Assembly: GCF_004137685.1 (NCBI RefSeq)
Contig: NZ_QYBB01000022.1
Location: forward strand, 1-64,000
DNA from: Lichenibacterium minor
GTDB lineage: Bacteria > Pseudomonadota > Alphaproteobacteria > Rhizobiales > Beijerinckiaceae
Reading direction: 5' to 3'
Length of the DNA: 64,000 nt
Shown one piece after another: positions 1 to 7,222 of the stretch; the stretch's first letter is position 1, and every line of letters begins with the position of its first letter. Under the pieces are notes generated by a model that was not told the origin of the DNA, did not search any database, and saw only the letters and a list, made by a program, of their open reading frames with translations. A program made the position numbers and the translations under genes.

Positions 1-206
1 GTCACCGACTTCTTGATCGACACGGGCGGGACCAGCTTGGCGGCCTCGGGCGCCGCCTCGGGTGCCCCGCCCATGCCACTCAACGCAGCATGGATCGTCG
101 AGATCAGTTCCGGCAACTCGGCCGCGCGGACATGGTTCTTCGACACGTAGGCGGCGGCGATCTCTGACGTCATCTCGATCAGGGTGGCGGTTTCGGCTTC
201 GGACAT
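1..206 (-). CDS. MucR/Ros-family transcriptional regulator, 3' end outside window
   Basis: Reading leftward from the ATG at 206, the protein begins MSEAETATLIEMTSEI, continues through AAAYVSKNHVRAAELPEL and ISTIHAALSGMG, and reaches VPPVSIKKSV where the window stops. This is the typical N-terminal half of MucR/Ros proteins: a helical region with an AYVxxN...ELP pattern, then a P-x-x-P-I-K-K-S-V stretch that precedes the C2H2-type zinc finger. The zinc finger itself lies beyond base 1. MucR proteins bind AT-rich promoter DNA and control exopolysaccharide, motility and symbiosis genes in alphaproteobacteria. The family assignment is from recognisable motifs; the specific targets here are unknown. 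Confidence 0.82.
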   Translation of the reverse strand, partial: MSEAETATLIEMTSEIAAAYVSKNHVRAAELPELISTIHAALSGMGGAPEAAPEAAKLVPPVSIKKSV

Positions 207-371
207 CGGCTTTCTCGCGTGATGGTGGTTGGTCCCATGCCCGGCGGTGATCCGCAAGGCGATAGACGCGCCGATGTCGCGCCTGCGGAGCCCGCTGGCG
301 GCTTCCTCACGGTTGCCTGCCCGAATGGGCTCAGCTACCTGCGAAGGCTTCCCACAAACGAGCCCGCGCCC

Positions 372-590
372 ATGCTGAGACTCCGGAAGACGATCGACGC
401 CGCCGGCAGGCGAGCCAAGCTCGACGATTGCCTTGCGGCTGTCCGGCGCGAAGGCGAGGGTGCCGAAGCGGACCCCTTCGACGACGCCATGCTGGCGGCC
501 GTGGCTGGCCTCGCGGAGGCGATGAAGGCGGAGGCCAATGTGTTGGCCGAGATTGAAGCGCGGCACAGGAAAGCGGCGTGGAAAGCGTGA
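372..590 (+). CDS. Small helical hypothetical protein
   Basis: A 72-residue frame from the ATG at 372 begins MLRLRKTIDAAGRRAKLDDC and ends KAAWKA. It is rich in Ala, Glu, Lys and Arg, and looks almost wholly helical. Codon choice (GCC, GCG, GAC, GAG) matches the genomic style. An upstream ATG at 219 would lengthen it, but the added part is Pro/Gly-rich and looks non-coding. No family is recognised and the ribosome-binding site is weak, so this may be a chance frame. Confidence 0.35.
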   Translation: MLRLRKTIDAAGRRAKLDDCLAAVRREGEGAEADPFDDAMLAAVAGLAEAMKAEANVLAEIEARHRKAAWKA

Positions 591-787
591 GGCAGGAACC
601 TCACGCAAGATCGGCTCCGCCTCCACGGTCTTCATCACTCGGCCGATTGAGGGTGCTGACGCGGACGAAGACTAGCAGTGGTGCGAAGCCGCTCCATCGG
701 AACTCGGTTGCCACCCGAGGGTTGGCCTGTGCCCGCCGGCTGAAAGAGACGATACACGCCACGATGCCGAGCGGGGGAGGTGACACC

Positions 788-1108
788 ATGAACCGCATCA
801 CGATCATTGCCGGCGCGACTGCCTTCGCGCTGCTGGCCGCTTCGTCGGTCCAAGCCGCCAGCGCTGCCAACTCGCAAAACGGAACGGACTCGTCCAATCC
901 GAACGCCACCCTGTCGCCGCCGACCAGCACGTCAGCCATGCCGGCCACGAACATGCCGATGGGAAGCTCCTCCGCGGACGGCACGGCCGTCCCCAATGGT
1001 GCCGGGACAGGCGCTGCCGGGGCGATGAACCCAAATGCTGGAACAGGCACCGCGCCGGGTGCCGGCATGGGTGGTGGGGCCGGTACGGGGGGCGGAACGT
1101 CCAAGTAG
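788..1108 (+). CDS. Small secreted Gly/Ala/Thr-rich hypothetical protein
   Basis: This 106-residue protein starts at 788 behind a good Shine-Dalgarno (GGGGGAGGTG, spacing about 5). It has a clear signal peptide: MNRITIIAGATAFALLAASS, then a VQA-A-type cleavage site near residue 23. The mature part is low complexity: Asn, Ser, Thr and Pro first, then Gly/Ala repeats such as GTGAAGAMNPNAGTGTAPG, ending GGGTSK. Such proteins are common in Methylobacterium-like genomes and have no assigned function. It is exported, or possibly periplasmic. The longer frame that opens at 578 lacks a signal sequence and is less likely. Confidence 0.65.
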   Translation: MNRITIIAGATAFALLAASSVQAASAANSQNGTDSSNPNATLSPPTSTSAMPATNMPMGSSSADGTAVPNGAGTGAAGAMNPNAGTGTAPGAGMGGGAGTGGGTSK

Positions 1109-1211
1109 ACGTTTCTCGCGACAGGGGCTCGACGTGAAGCGCCTGGCCCTTACCGTCGCGGCTTTCGCCATAGGCCTCATTGCCCGACCGCGCCGGGCGC
1201 GGTAGCCTCGA

Positions 1212-1234
1212 CTACCCCGATGCGATCGGGGTAG
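1212..1234. promoter_or_regulatory. Perfect 10-bp inverted repeat before a secreted-protein gene
   Basis: CTACCCCGAT and ATCGGGGTAG form a perfect 10-bp stem around a 3-base GCG loop, ending 15 bp before the ATG at 1250. There is no following T-run, so it is not a classical intrinsic terminator. It could be an operator, or an mRNA hairpin that affects translation of the downstream gene. The repeat is seen directly; the function is inferred. Confidence 0.5.
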
Positions 1235-1249
1235 CTCGGACTCAAGCTC

Positions 1250-1726
1250 ATGTGCCTCCGTCTCGCCCTCTCCGCCATCACTTTTGTGGTCGCCGTGGGG
1301 CCGGGGTGGGCGGCACAGAAACAGGTCAGACCGATAGGGCTGGTGATCTTGTCTGGCACGTGCACCAAACTCATTGTAAACGGAAAAGATCAAACAAGTG
1401 AATGCGGTAACAAAATTCTGAATACGGACTATTCCGATAGTAGGACCGGTTTCTACTTTACCACTAATTCTGACTTAGTCCTTACATTGTCGGGAATCGG
1501 TGACCGGCAAGTGAAACTTGATGCAAACAATGTCGTTATGCCGATCGACATGGTCATATTAGGTCTGAAAGAGCAGAATGACCCCGTGACGGTTGTCGGA
1601 ACCTGCAAATTCGCCAATCCATATTTAGGCCCTGTACTAGTCACATGCAAGGCCGAAGGTGCTCTTGGCACCTTCGAGGGTTCCTTCATGACTGATGGAT
1701 CTAAGCCAAACCGCAAGGTCTTCTGA
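1250..1726 (+). CDS. Secreted hypothetical protein, AT-rich, probably horizontally acquired
   Basis: The gene encodes 158 residues. The first ~21 form a signal peptide (MCLRLALSAITFVVAVGPGW, cleavage after AA). The mature part contains Cys residues (SGTCTKLIVNG, SECGNK, VVGTCKF, VTCKAEG) that could make two disulfides, and looks beta-rich (FYFTTNSDLVLTLSGI). Base composition shifts sharply from about 1370 on: codons such as AAT, ATT, TTA, AGT and GAT replace the G/C-ending codons of all neighbours. That marks the coding part as foreign or under unusual constraint. The gene stops 2 bp before the convergent phage-like frame. No family is recognised. Confidence 0.72.
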   Translation: MCLRLALSAITFVVAVGPGWAAQKQVRPIGLVILSGTCTKLIVNGKDQTSECGNKILNTDYSDSRTGFYFTTNSDLVLTLSGIGDRQVKLDANNVVMPIDMVILGLKEQNDPVTVVGTCKFANPYLGPVLVTCKAEGALGTFEGSFMTDGSKPNRKVF

Positions 1727-1728
1727 CC

Positions 1729-2775
1729 CTACGCCAATCCACTGTTGACCTGTGCCACCTCCCGGCTTCGGGCGAGGTGCCGCTCGATGTCCGCCATGAG
1801 GCGCGGCCCGTCCTGAGCTGCGGTGTGGACCTGCATGCCGTGAATCGTCGTGGTGTTTGTCGAGCTGTGGTCGTTGTGGTTGGTCACGGCGTGCGTGTAA
1901 TTCGACGCCATGGAGCGACTGCGGAAGCCTTCACGTAGGTTCTCCGTGTGCCGCATCGTACGGTCCATCGCCTCGTAAACATGGCTGCGATGGGGTCGGC
2001 TACTCTTGCCGATGCGCTCCGCGCTGCGCTCCGTCACGTCAACGGGGACCGGGCCGCTGCCGTGCGTGGTGAGCCGGTTGGCGTGCCCGATCGCCGCTAG
2101 CGCGCGGTGCAGCCCATAGTGGGCGGCTACGCTCGGGTCTCGCGCCCGCATCGCATCGGCGAGCTTCTGATGCGCGGCGTCGAGCGGCTTCGGTGCGTAC
2201 CTCGGATCGCGATGATCCGTGGTTCTGACCGCCCCGTCGGCGCCGCGCGCCATCCATGACGGCAGCGGTTTGCCGTGCTCCACGTAAATGCCGTTCGGCC
2301 CGGCGACGCGGTTGGGATGCCTTTCCGCTGCCCGCATCGCATCCGCCAACTTCTGATGCGCGGCGTCGAGCTGTCCCGAACGCTCCAGGTCGCTCAGGGC
2401 GTTCGCGGTGCCGTGCTGGTGCTGCTTGTCGAGGGCGTAGGGGGCCGTGGCCGTGACGACGGGCTTCGGGTGCTCGGGTTGCGGCGGAGGGGCTGCGGGC
2501 TGCGCCTGAACGGTCGGCGTTGGCGGGGTGTTCTGTTCCTTGAGGTAGGGGCCGATGAGAGCATGGTCGCCGGAACGGGAATGCCCATCGGCGAGGCGGC
2601 GCCGTGCGTCCAGGGCCTGCTGATCCGTGACGTGGTTCGGGGTGGGCGCGGGGGGAGATACTGGAGCGGAAGGCTGCGCGGGCGGCAAACCACCCTTGGC
2701 CGTGCTGTCGAGCCGCGCGAGGGCGTTGGCGTGGGCCGAATGCGTCATGCCTTCGACATGGCTGGCTACCGTCAT
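1729..2775 (-). CDS. Phage tail/tape-measure-like fragment
   Basis: A 348-residue frame reads from ATG 2775 to the stop at 1729. It is hydrophilic and rich in Ala, His, Pro and Gln, with a Pro-rich segment (residues ~30-110) followed by helical repeats. A 14-residue unit, LDAAHQKLADAMRA, occurs twice, at about residues 136 and 195. The C-terminus (TTTIHGMQVHTAAQDG, LMADIERHLAR, ending AQVNSGLA) resembles the C-terminal signature of phage tape-measure and tail-lysozyme proteins (T-x-A-x-D-x-x-x-x-A-x-x-I ... xANTGL). The N-terminal phage domains are missing, and just upstream the FtsH-like gene begins on the other strand, so this is probably a leftover of a larger tail gene. The phage link is inferred from the C-terminal pattern only. 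Confidence 0.5.
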   Translation of the reverse strand: MTVASHVEGMTHSAHANALARLDSTAKGGLPPAQPSAPVSPPAPTPNHVTDQQALDARRRLADGHSRSGDHALIGPYLKEQNTPPTPTVQAQPAAPPPQPEHPKPVVTATAPYALDKQHQHGTANALSDLERSGQLDAAHQKLADAMRAAERHPNRVAGPNGIYVEHGKPLPSWMARGADGAVRTTDHRDPRYAPKPLDAAHQKLADAMRARDPSVAAHYGLHRALAAIGHANRLTTHGSGPVPVDVTERSAERIGKSSRPHRSHVYEAMDRTMRHTENLREGFRSRSMASNYTHAVTNHNDHSSTNTTTIHGMQVHTAAQDGPRLMADIERHLARSREVAQVNSGLA

Positions 2776-2820
2776 GCCTGGCCGATCGCTGGCATTGTAG
2801 CGCCCGACGTCGGTAACAGC

Positions 2821-3915
2821 ATGAGCAAGGGCATGACGAAGCTGTTCGACGCTTGGCGCAAGAAGGCGGAGAAGGGTCCGATCATCCTGTTCGTGGACGA
2901 GATCGACACCATCGGGCGGCGGAACGGCAACGGCCACAACGAGAGCTGGTTCACGTCGGTCATCAACGCCTGGCTCGCGTTCCTCGACGGCGCCGTCCCG
3001 CGCGACGGGATCGTGGTCGTGGCGGCCACGAACCACCCCGACCGCGTCGACCCGGCCCTGCGCAGGCCCGGTCGGCTGGACCGCCACGTCGAGCTGCCCA
3101 TGCCCGACGTGGCGGCCCTGACGTCGATCGTGCGGGCGCACCTCGGTGCCGACGCGGTGCTGACCGACGACGAGCTGGCGGAGGCGGCGCGCGCGTGCCG
3201 GGGGCGTTCCCCGGCCGAGATCGGGCTCCTGGCCCGCGAGGCCCGCCGGATCGCGCGGTGGTGCGGACGTCGGGTCTGCGCGAGCGACCTGACGGACGTC
3301 GTGGCGATGGGGCGGGCGGACGAGGTGCCGGAGACCATGCGGCGCATCGCCGTCCACGAGGCGGGCCACGCGGTGGCGGGGGTGCTTCTGGATGCCGACA
3401 CGCTGACGTGCGTCGACCTGGACGCGGGGCGGACGAGCTACACGCGGCTGAGCATCGACACCCCGACGGCGCTGGACAAGCGCGTCGTCATGATGCTGTC
3501 GGCCAGGGCGGCTGAGCAGGTCCTGCTCGGCGAGGTCAGCACCGGGTGCGCCCGCGACCTCGAGGACGCCACCCTGCTCGTCAGCGACATGCGGGCGACC
3601 TGGGGCATGGGCGACGCGGGCCTCGTCAGCATCGCCACGGCTGCCACCATCCACGACCCGCGGCACCAGGCCTACGTGCGCAGGACGCTCGACGCGGCCT
3701 ACGCGAGGGCCGTCGAGCTGATGACGGGCGGCAGGAACGCGGTGGAGCGGGTGGCCGACGCCCTGCTCAGGCAGCGCTACCTCGACGCGGACGAGGTGCG
3801 GGCCTTGGTGGCGGGTCCCATGGCAGGTCCCCCGCGCGTGAGGCGGACGGCGCCGATGATGGGCGGTGCGATCAAGCGCGTCGTGGGCGGGCGTGCGACG
3901 GGCCCGGACGTGTAG
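2821..3915 (+). CDS. FtsH-like AAA+ zinc metalloprotease lacking its Walker A half
   Basis: The frame reads 364 residues from ATG 2821. It enters the AAA+ domain after the Walker A region: a VGNSMSKGMTKLFD segment, then Walker B ILFVDEID at residues ~22-29, then the second region of homology ATNHPDRVDPALRRPGRLDR with its arginine finger (residues ~70-89). An AAA lid and a C-terminal M41-type peptidase region with the HEAGH zinc site (residues 179-183) follow. No transmembrane segment or P-loop lies upstream. Homology begins about 25 bp before 2821 and stops abruptly next to phage-like DNA. As it stands it cannot bind ATP normally and is probably a 5'-truncated gene. FtsH-like accessory proteases of this kind occur on rhizobial mobile elements. 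An intrinsic terminator follows. Confidence 0.75.
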   Translation: MSKGMTKLFDAWRKKAEKGPIILFVDEIDTIGRRNGNGHNESWFTSVINAWLAFLDGAVPRDGIVVVAATNHPDRVDPALRRPGRLDRHVELPMPDVAALTSIVRAHLGADAVLTDDELAEAARACRGRSPAEIGLLAREARRIARWCGRRVCASDLTDVVAMGRADEVPETMRRIAVHEAGHAVAGVLLDADTLTCVDLDAGRTSYTRLSIDTPTALDKRVVMMLSARAAEQVLLGEVSTGCARDLEDATLLVSDMRATWGMGDAGLVSIATAATIHDPRHQAYVRRTLDAAYARAVELMTGGRNAVERVADALLRQRYLDADEVRALVAGPMAGPPRVRRTAPMMGGAIKRVVGGRATGPDV

Positions 3916-3920
3916 ACCAA

Positions 3921-3956
3921 GGGCCGTCCGGGGAGACTCGGGCGGCCCGTGCTTTT
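3921..3956 (+). terminator. Rho-independent terminator after the FtsH-like gene
   Basis: GGGCCGTCCG (3921-3930) pairs with CGGGCGGCCC (3939-3948) with one G-T mismatch, around an 8-base loop. A short TTTT run follows at 3952-3955. It sits 6 bp after the stop codon of the truncated protease gene. Confidence 0.65.
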
Positions 3957-4018
3957 GGCGGCATTGTCCCGGATTTTGCCCCCAGAAACCGACGTAGGGA
4001 ATGCCAACTCTTGGCGCT

Positions 4019-4364
4019 CTAAGTTTCGTTCGGCCTCGTCTCGTCCCACACGGGCGCCCAGCTCTCCGGCACGTAAAGGTGCCCTTCGACGACGACCTCG
4101 GGGCGGGCCGCGTTGCCCGCGTGGAGGCTCTCCCAGGGCCTTCCGCGCCACCAGACGACCTCGCCCGCCATGTAGGTGCGCAGGCAGGACCACCCGTCGT
4201 CCACCAGGGGGCGGCGGTCGTCCAGGCGGTGGACGACGGCGCCCCCCGGTCGACCCCGGGGCCGCGTCGTGGAGCGGGGACGGGGCCGCGTCAGTGTCGA
4301 ACGTCACGGGCGGCATGAATGGGAACTGTGCCTCTCTCCGAAGGTCAGGAACGATGGTGGACAT
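4019..4364 (-). pseudogene. Possible frameshifted small gene (carbohydrate-binding-like)
   Basis: Two minus-strand frames look like halves of one small protein. The first, from ATG 4364, reads MSTIVPDLRREAQFPF and then VTFDTDAAPSPLHDAAPGST, and turns into Pro/Arg junk after about 4250. The second, ending at 4019, reads LDDRRPLVDDGWSCLRTYMA, then GEVVWWRGRPWESL, and ends VPESWAPVWDET. The Tyr/Trp spacing in the second half resembles small chitin-binding (CBM5/12-like) or phage tail-tip modules. A shift within the C/G runs near 4235-4260 would join them. The resemblance is weak and both halves could be chance. Confidence 0.25.
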
Positions 4365-4512
4365 CGGTGCGCGAGCCCACCCTCGTACAGCCGCTATCGA
4401 CCCAAGTCGGTCGTTCGGCGCCGATTTGGCCTGCTCCTAAATCTGACGTTCAGGACCATCGCAAATCGCTGCTGGAGAACCGAACCGGTCACCGATCCGA
4501 CCGGTGTTGCGC

Positions 4513-4718
4513 TCACGACCGCGCGGATTGATTGAACAGGATGCGGCGCTCCTCCTCGGTGGGCGGGGCGGAGCGACGTAGCTCCTTGGCGAGGTCGACG
4601 CTGCGCTGCACGGCCGAACGGTCGCGGACCGGGACCACACGATAGGGCAGCCCCGTCTCCTCCACATGATCGACACCTTCCAGCCGTTCGGCGTCGGCCA
4701 GTAGTAGAAGTCGATCAT
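4513..4718 (-). pseudogene. Glutathione S-transferase remnant (internal deletion plus frameshift)
   Basis: The start at 4718 gives MIDFYYWPTPNGWKVSIM, the classic first strand and helix of YghU/YfcG-type GSTs. One base is then missing near 4665: the expected ATG-CTG-GAG-GAG has become ATGTGGAGGAG. The other frame continues EETGLPYRVVPV, then jumps directly to the family's C-terminal tail (SAVQRSVDLAKELRR and TEEERRILFNQSARS). Some 150 residues that should lie between are absent. The ATG overlaps the stop of the CoA-transferase pseudogene, so both once formed one minus-strand operon with the alpha/beta hydrolase. The product cannot be functional. Confidence 0.75.
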
Positions 4719-5919
4719 GCCTCGCCCTCCCGCTCCGCCCCGAAAGCGCCCGCGCGCCGCCAAGTGGCGATCTCTTCGTCGCCAACGACCGCCTCGCGCA
4801 GCACCGCTTCCGTGTCGGCCCCGTAGGCCGGCGCGGGCGCGCCGATCGCCGCCGGGGTGCGGGAGAAGCGTGCGGCGGGGCGCGCATCGCGCACGCGGCC
4901 CGCGCTCGGGTCGTCGAACTCCTCGACGATGCCGTTGGCCCTGACCTGCGGGTCGTCGAGCGTGGCGTTGCGGGTCAGAACGGGCGCGCAGGGCACGCCC
5001 GCCGCGGCGAGCCGCTCCAGCCACTCGGCGGCTGGCCTCGCCCGCAACACCTCCTGCGTCAGGGCGAGGCGGTCGTCGATGTTGCGCTGTCGATCGGCGA
5101 CGGTGCGGAAGCGGGTGTTATCCAACCAGCCGGGACGATCGACGGCCCGGGCCAGGGCGTGCCATTCACGGTCGGACTGCACCGCGACGCTGATCGGCGT
5201 GTCGGCGGTGTCGTAGATGAGGTCAACGAAGCTCGCCGCCTCCTGCTGGGGCAGGCTGTCGCCCACAGGGTCTGGCTGCCCATGTCCGAAGCCCACAGGA
5301 ACGCCACCACAGCATCGAGCATCGACAGGCGGACATGTTGGCCCTCGCCGGTGCGGGCCCGGGCGAAGAGCGCCGCCGTGACGGCCTGTGCCGCCACAAT
5401 GCCTATGAGTTTGTCGGACAAGATTGTTCGCACGAGGCGCGGCCGCTCGTCATCCGACCCGGCCTGAACGGAGGCGAGGCCCGACACGCCCTGCATCAAG
5501 GGGTCGTAGACCGGCTTGCCGCGGTAGGGCCCGTCCTCGCCGAAGCCGCTGATCGACACGTAGATGATCGTCGGCGCGACGGCGCGGACCGCCTCCTCCC
5601 CGACCCCGATGCGCTCGGCGACGCCGGGGCAGAAGTTCTGCACGAAGACGTCCGCGGTGGCGGCGAGCCTGAGAAGCACCACGCGGCCCGCCACGGTCTT
5701 GAGATCGATCACCGCGGAGCGCTTCGAGCGGTTGTTGTGGAGAAACGAGGCCGAGACGCTGCCGCGGCGGTTGGCGCCGGCGCGGGTGTGGTCACCGCCG
5801 CCCGGCGCTTCGACCTTGATGATGTCGGCGCCCTGGTCGCCCAACATCATGGTGGCGAGCGGCCCCGAGATCATCGAGGTCAGGTCCAGGACGCGGATGG
5901 AGTCGAGCGATCCAGGCAT
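4715..5919 (-). pseudogene. CaiB/BaiF family (class III) CoA-transferase, frameshifted
   Basis: From ATG 5919 the first frame reads MPGSLDSIRVLDLTSMISGP, then LGDQGADIIKVEAP, the YVSISGFGEDGPYRGKPVYD motif and GQHVRLSMLDAVVAFLWASD. This is a typical class III CoA-transferase N-terminal domain. At 5262-5272 the frame is lost. The next frame carries on without a gap: VGDSLPQQEAASFVDLIYDT, then SVAVQSDREWHALARAV and GVPCAPVLT, stopping at 4715. Span length modulo 3 fits a single missing base. These enzymes move CoA between carboxylic acids. Overlap with the GST start and adjacency to the hydrolase suggest a former carboxylic-acid operon. A sequencing error would also explain one lost base. Confidence 0.85.
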
Positions 5920-6015
5920 CTGCGACAGTGCTCGGCAGCGGTCCCAATTCAATCGGGTCGCTCCGGGCGCTGTTCCGTCGCTGGTCGGCCCCGGGCTGAG
6001 GCGAGGCCTCCCCGC

Positions 6016-6909
6016 TCAGCCGAGGAAGCGGGACAGCTCGGCGAGCAGGGCCGTCGGGTTCTCCTCCGCGATCCAGTGACCGCACCGCGGGATCCCGGCG
6101 ACCCGGACGTCGGAAGCGACCTCGCCCAGCATCTTCTCCGCGATCGGCAGAAAGAAGCTCGACGTCCCGCCAAGGCCCAGCACGGGCATCTTCAGCCTGC
6201 CGCCCTCGGCCAGCGCGGCCCGGTTATCCTCGCCGTCGCGGTCGAAGGCGCGGTAGACCTCGAAGCCCGCACGCATCGCGCCGGCGGCGGCGAAGGCCGA
6301 CGCGTAGACGTCGAGATCCGCCGGTCCGATCGCGCCCTGGTCATAGGCCAAGCGCTCGAAGAAGTGCTGGAGGTACTGCCGCTCCCTCCCGAAGGTGAGC
6401 AGTTCCGCGAGGTCGTTGTCGGCGTTGTGGAAGAAGAAGTGCCACATGGCGGCGCTGCGCAGCCGCGGCGTGGCGACCAGCGCGTCGTAGGCCGCGGTGC
6501 CGGGCAGCGGCGCTTCCATCAGCACCAGGCGTTCGACGCTCTTCGGATAGGCGCTGGCGAAGGCATAGGCCACCATCATCCCGATGTCGTGGCCGACGAG
6601 CGCGATGGGCTCATTCACGCCGAGATGGTCGCCGAGCAGGACGTTGACGTCCCGCGCCATAGTGCGCTTGTCGTAGCCCTCCTGCGATTTGGAAGAGGCG
6701 CCGGCGCCGCGATAGTCCGGTGCAATCACGCGCCATCCGGCCGCGGCCAGTGACGGGATGACGTGGCGCCATTCCCACCAGGTCTGCGGGTAGCCGTGCA
6801 GCAACACGATCGTGCGCGGTCCCGCTCCGGCCTCGACGTAGTGCATCTTCACGCCCGGCTGCAGCTCCGCCGTGCCGTGGGTGACCTGTAGATTAGCCGC
6901 CTTCGTCAT
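6016..6909 (-). CDS. Alpha/beta hydrolase (epoxide hydrolase/dehalogenase-like)
   Basis: This 297-residue protein has the alpha/beta-hydrolase layout: oxyanion-hole motif HGYPQTWWEW (residues ~38-47), PDYRGAGASS, nucleophile elbow VGHDIGMM with Asp as nucleophile (residues ~106-113), a cap domain, and the C-terminal catalytic His in RCGHWIAEENP. An Asp nucleophile and the HGxPQTW motif are typical of epoxide hydrolases and haloacetate dehalogenases rather than lipases. It lacks a signal peptide and is cytoplasmic. The start at 6909 (MTKAANLQ) was chosen over 6990 because homology begins just after it. It heads a minus-strand operon whose other two genes are broken. Substrate unknown. Confidence 0.88.
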   Translation of the reverse strand: MTKAANLQVTHGTAELQPGVKMHYVEAGAGPRTIVLLHGYPQTWWEWRHVIPSLAAAGWRVIAPDYRGAGASSKSQEGYDKRTMARDVNVLLGDHLGVNEPIALVGHDIGMMVAYAFASAYPKSVERLVLMEAPLPGTAAYDALVATPRLRSAAMWHFFFHNADNDLAELLTFGRERQYLQHFFERLAYDQGAIGPADLDVYASAFAAAGAMRAGFEVYRAFDRDGEDNRAALAEGGRLKMPVLGLGGTSSFFLPIAEKMLGEVASDVRVAGIPRCGHWIAEENPTALLAELSRFLG

Positions 6910-7222
6910 GGTTTGCCTCTCTACTGCTTCCGCCGCTGGTTTACGCACGCCCGCCAACGTGGTCCCCCAATCGATGGGTTCACGTTCCAACGGCGTGCAC
7001 CACCATCAGCATTCCGGACTGGTTCTAGCCCTGGCACAGCGCCATCGTCCTTTACCCTCGGCAGCGATGGCGATCCCGCCTTCCGCCGCCCCTCGGTCGT
7101 AACGACGTAGACGCGCTACGGCGGCTTGCAGTTGGGGTCCTGGGGGATGGGACAAGCGTCAGCTTCGCAGTGATCCAGATCCAGATCCAGGGTGTTGGGC
7201 GTCCGATTGGGAGGTCCACCGT
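6910..7222. promoter_or_regulatory. Divergent intergenic region with three GATCCA repeats
   Basis: The 313 bp separate the hydrolase gene (leftward) from the MmgE/PrpD gene (rightward) and must hold both promoters. Three perfect tandem copies of GATCCA occupy 7172-7189, about 35-50 bp before the PrpD start, a suitable place for a regulator site. No -35/-10 pair could be assigned confidently. The PrpD start has a good ribosome-binding site, GGGAGGT. Confidence 0.35.

Noticed and set aside
1729..3666. A single 645-residue minus-strand protein
   Set aside because: The upstream part (2776-3666) is the antisense shadow of the FtsH-like gene. Only 1729-2775 has independent coding character.
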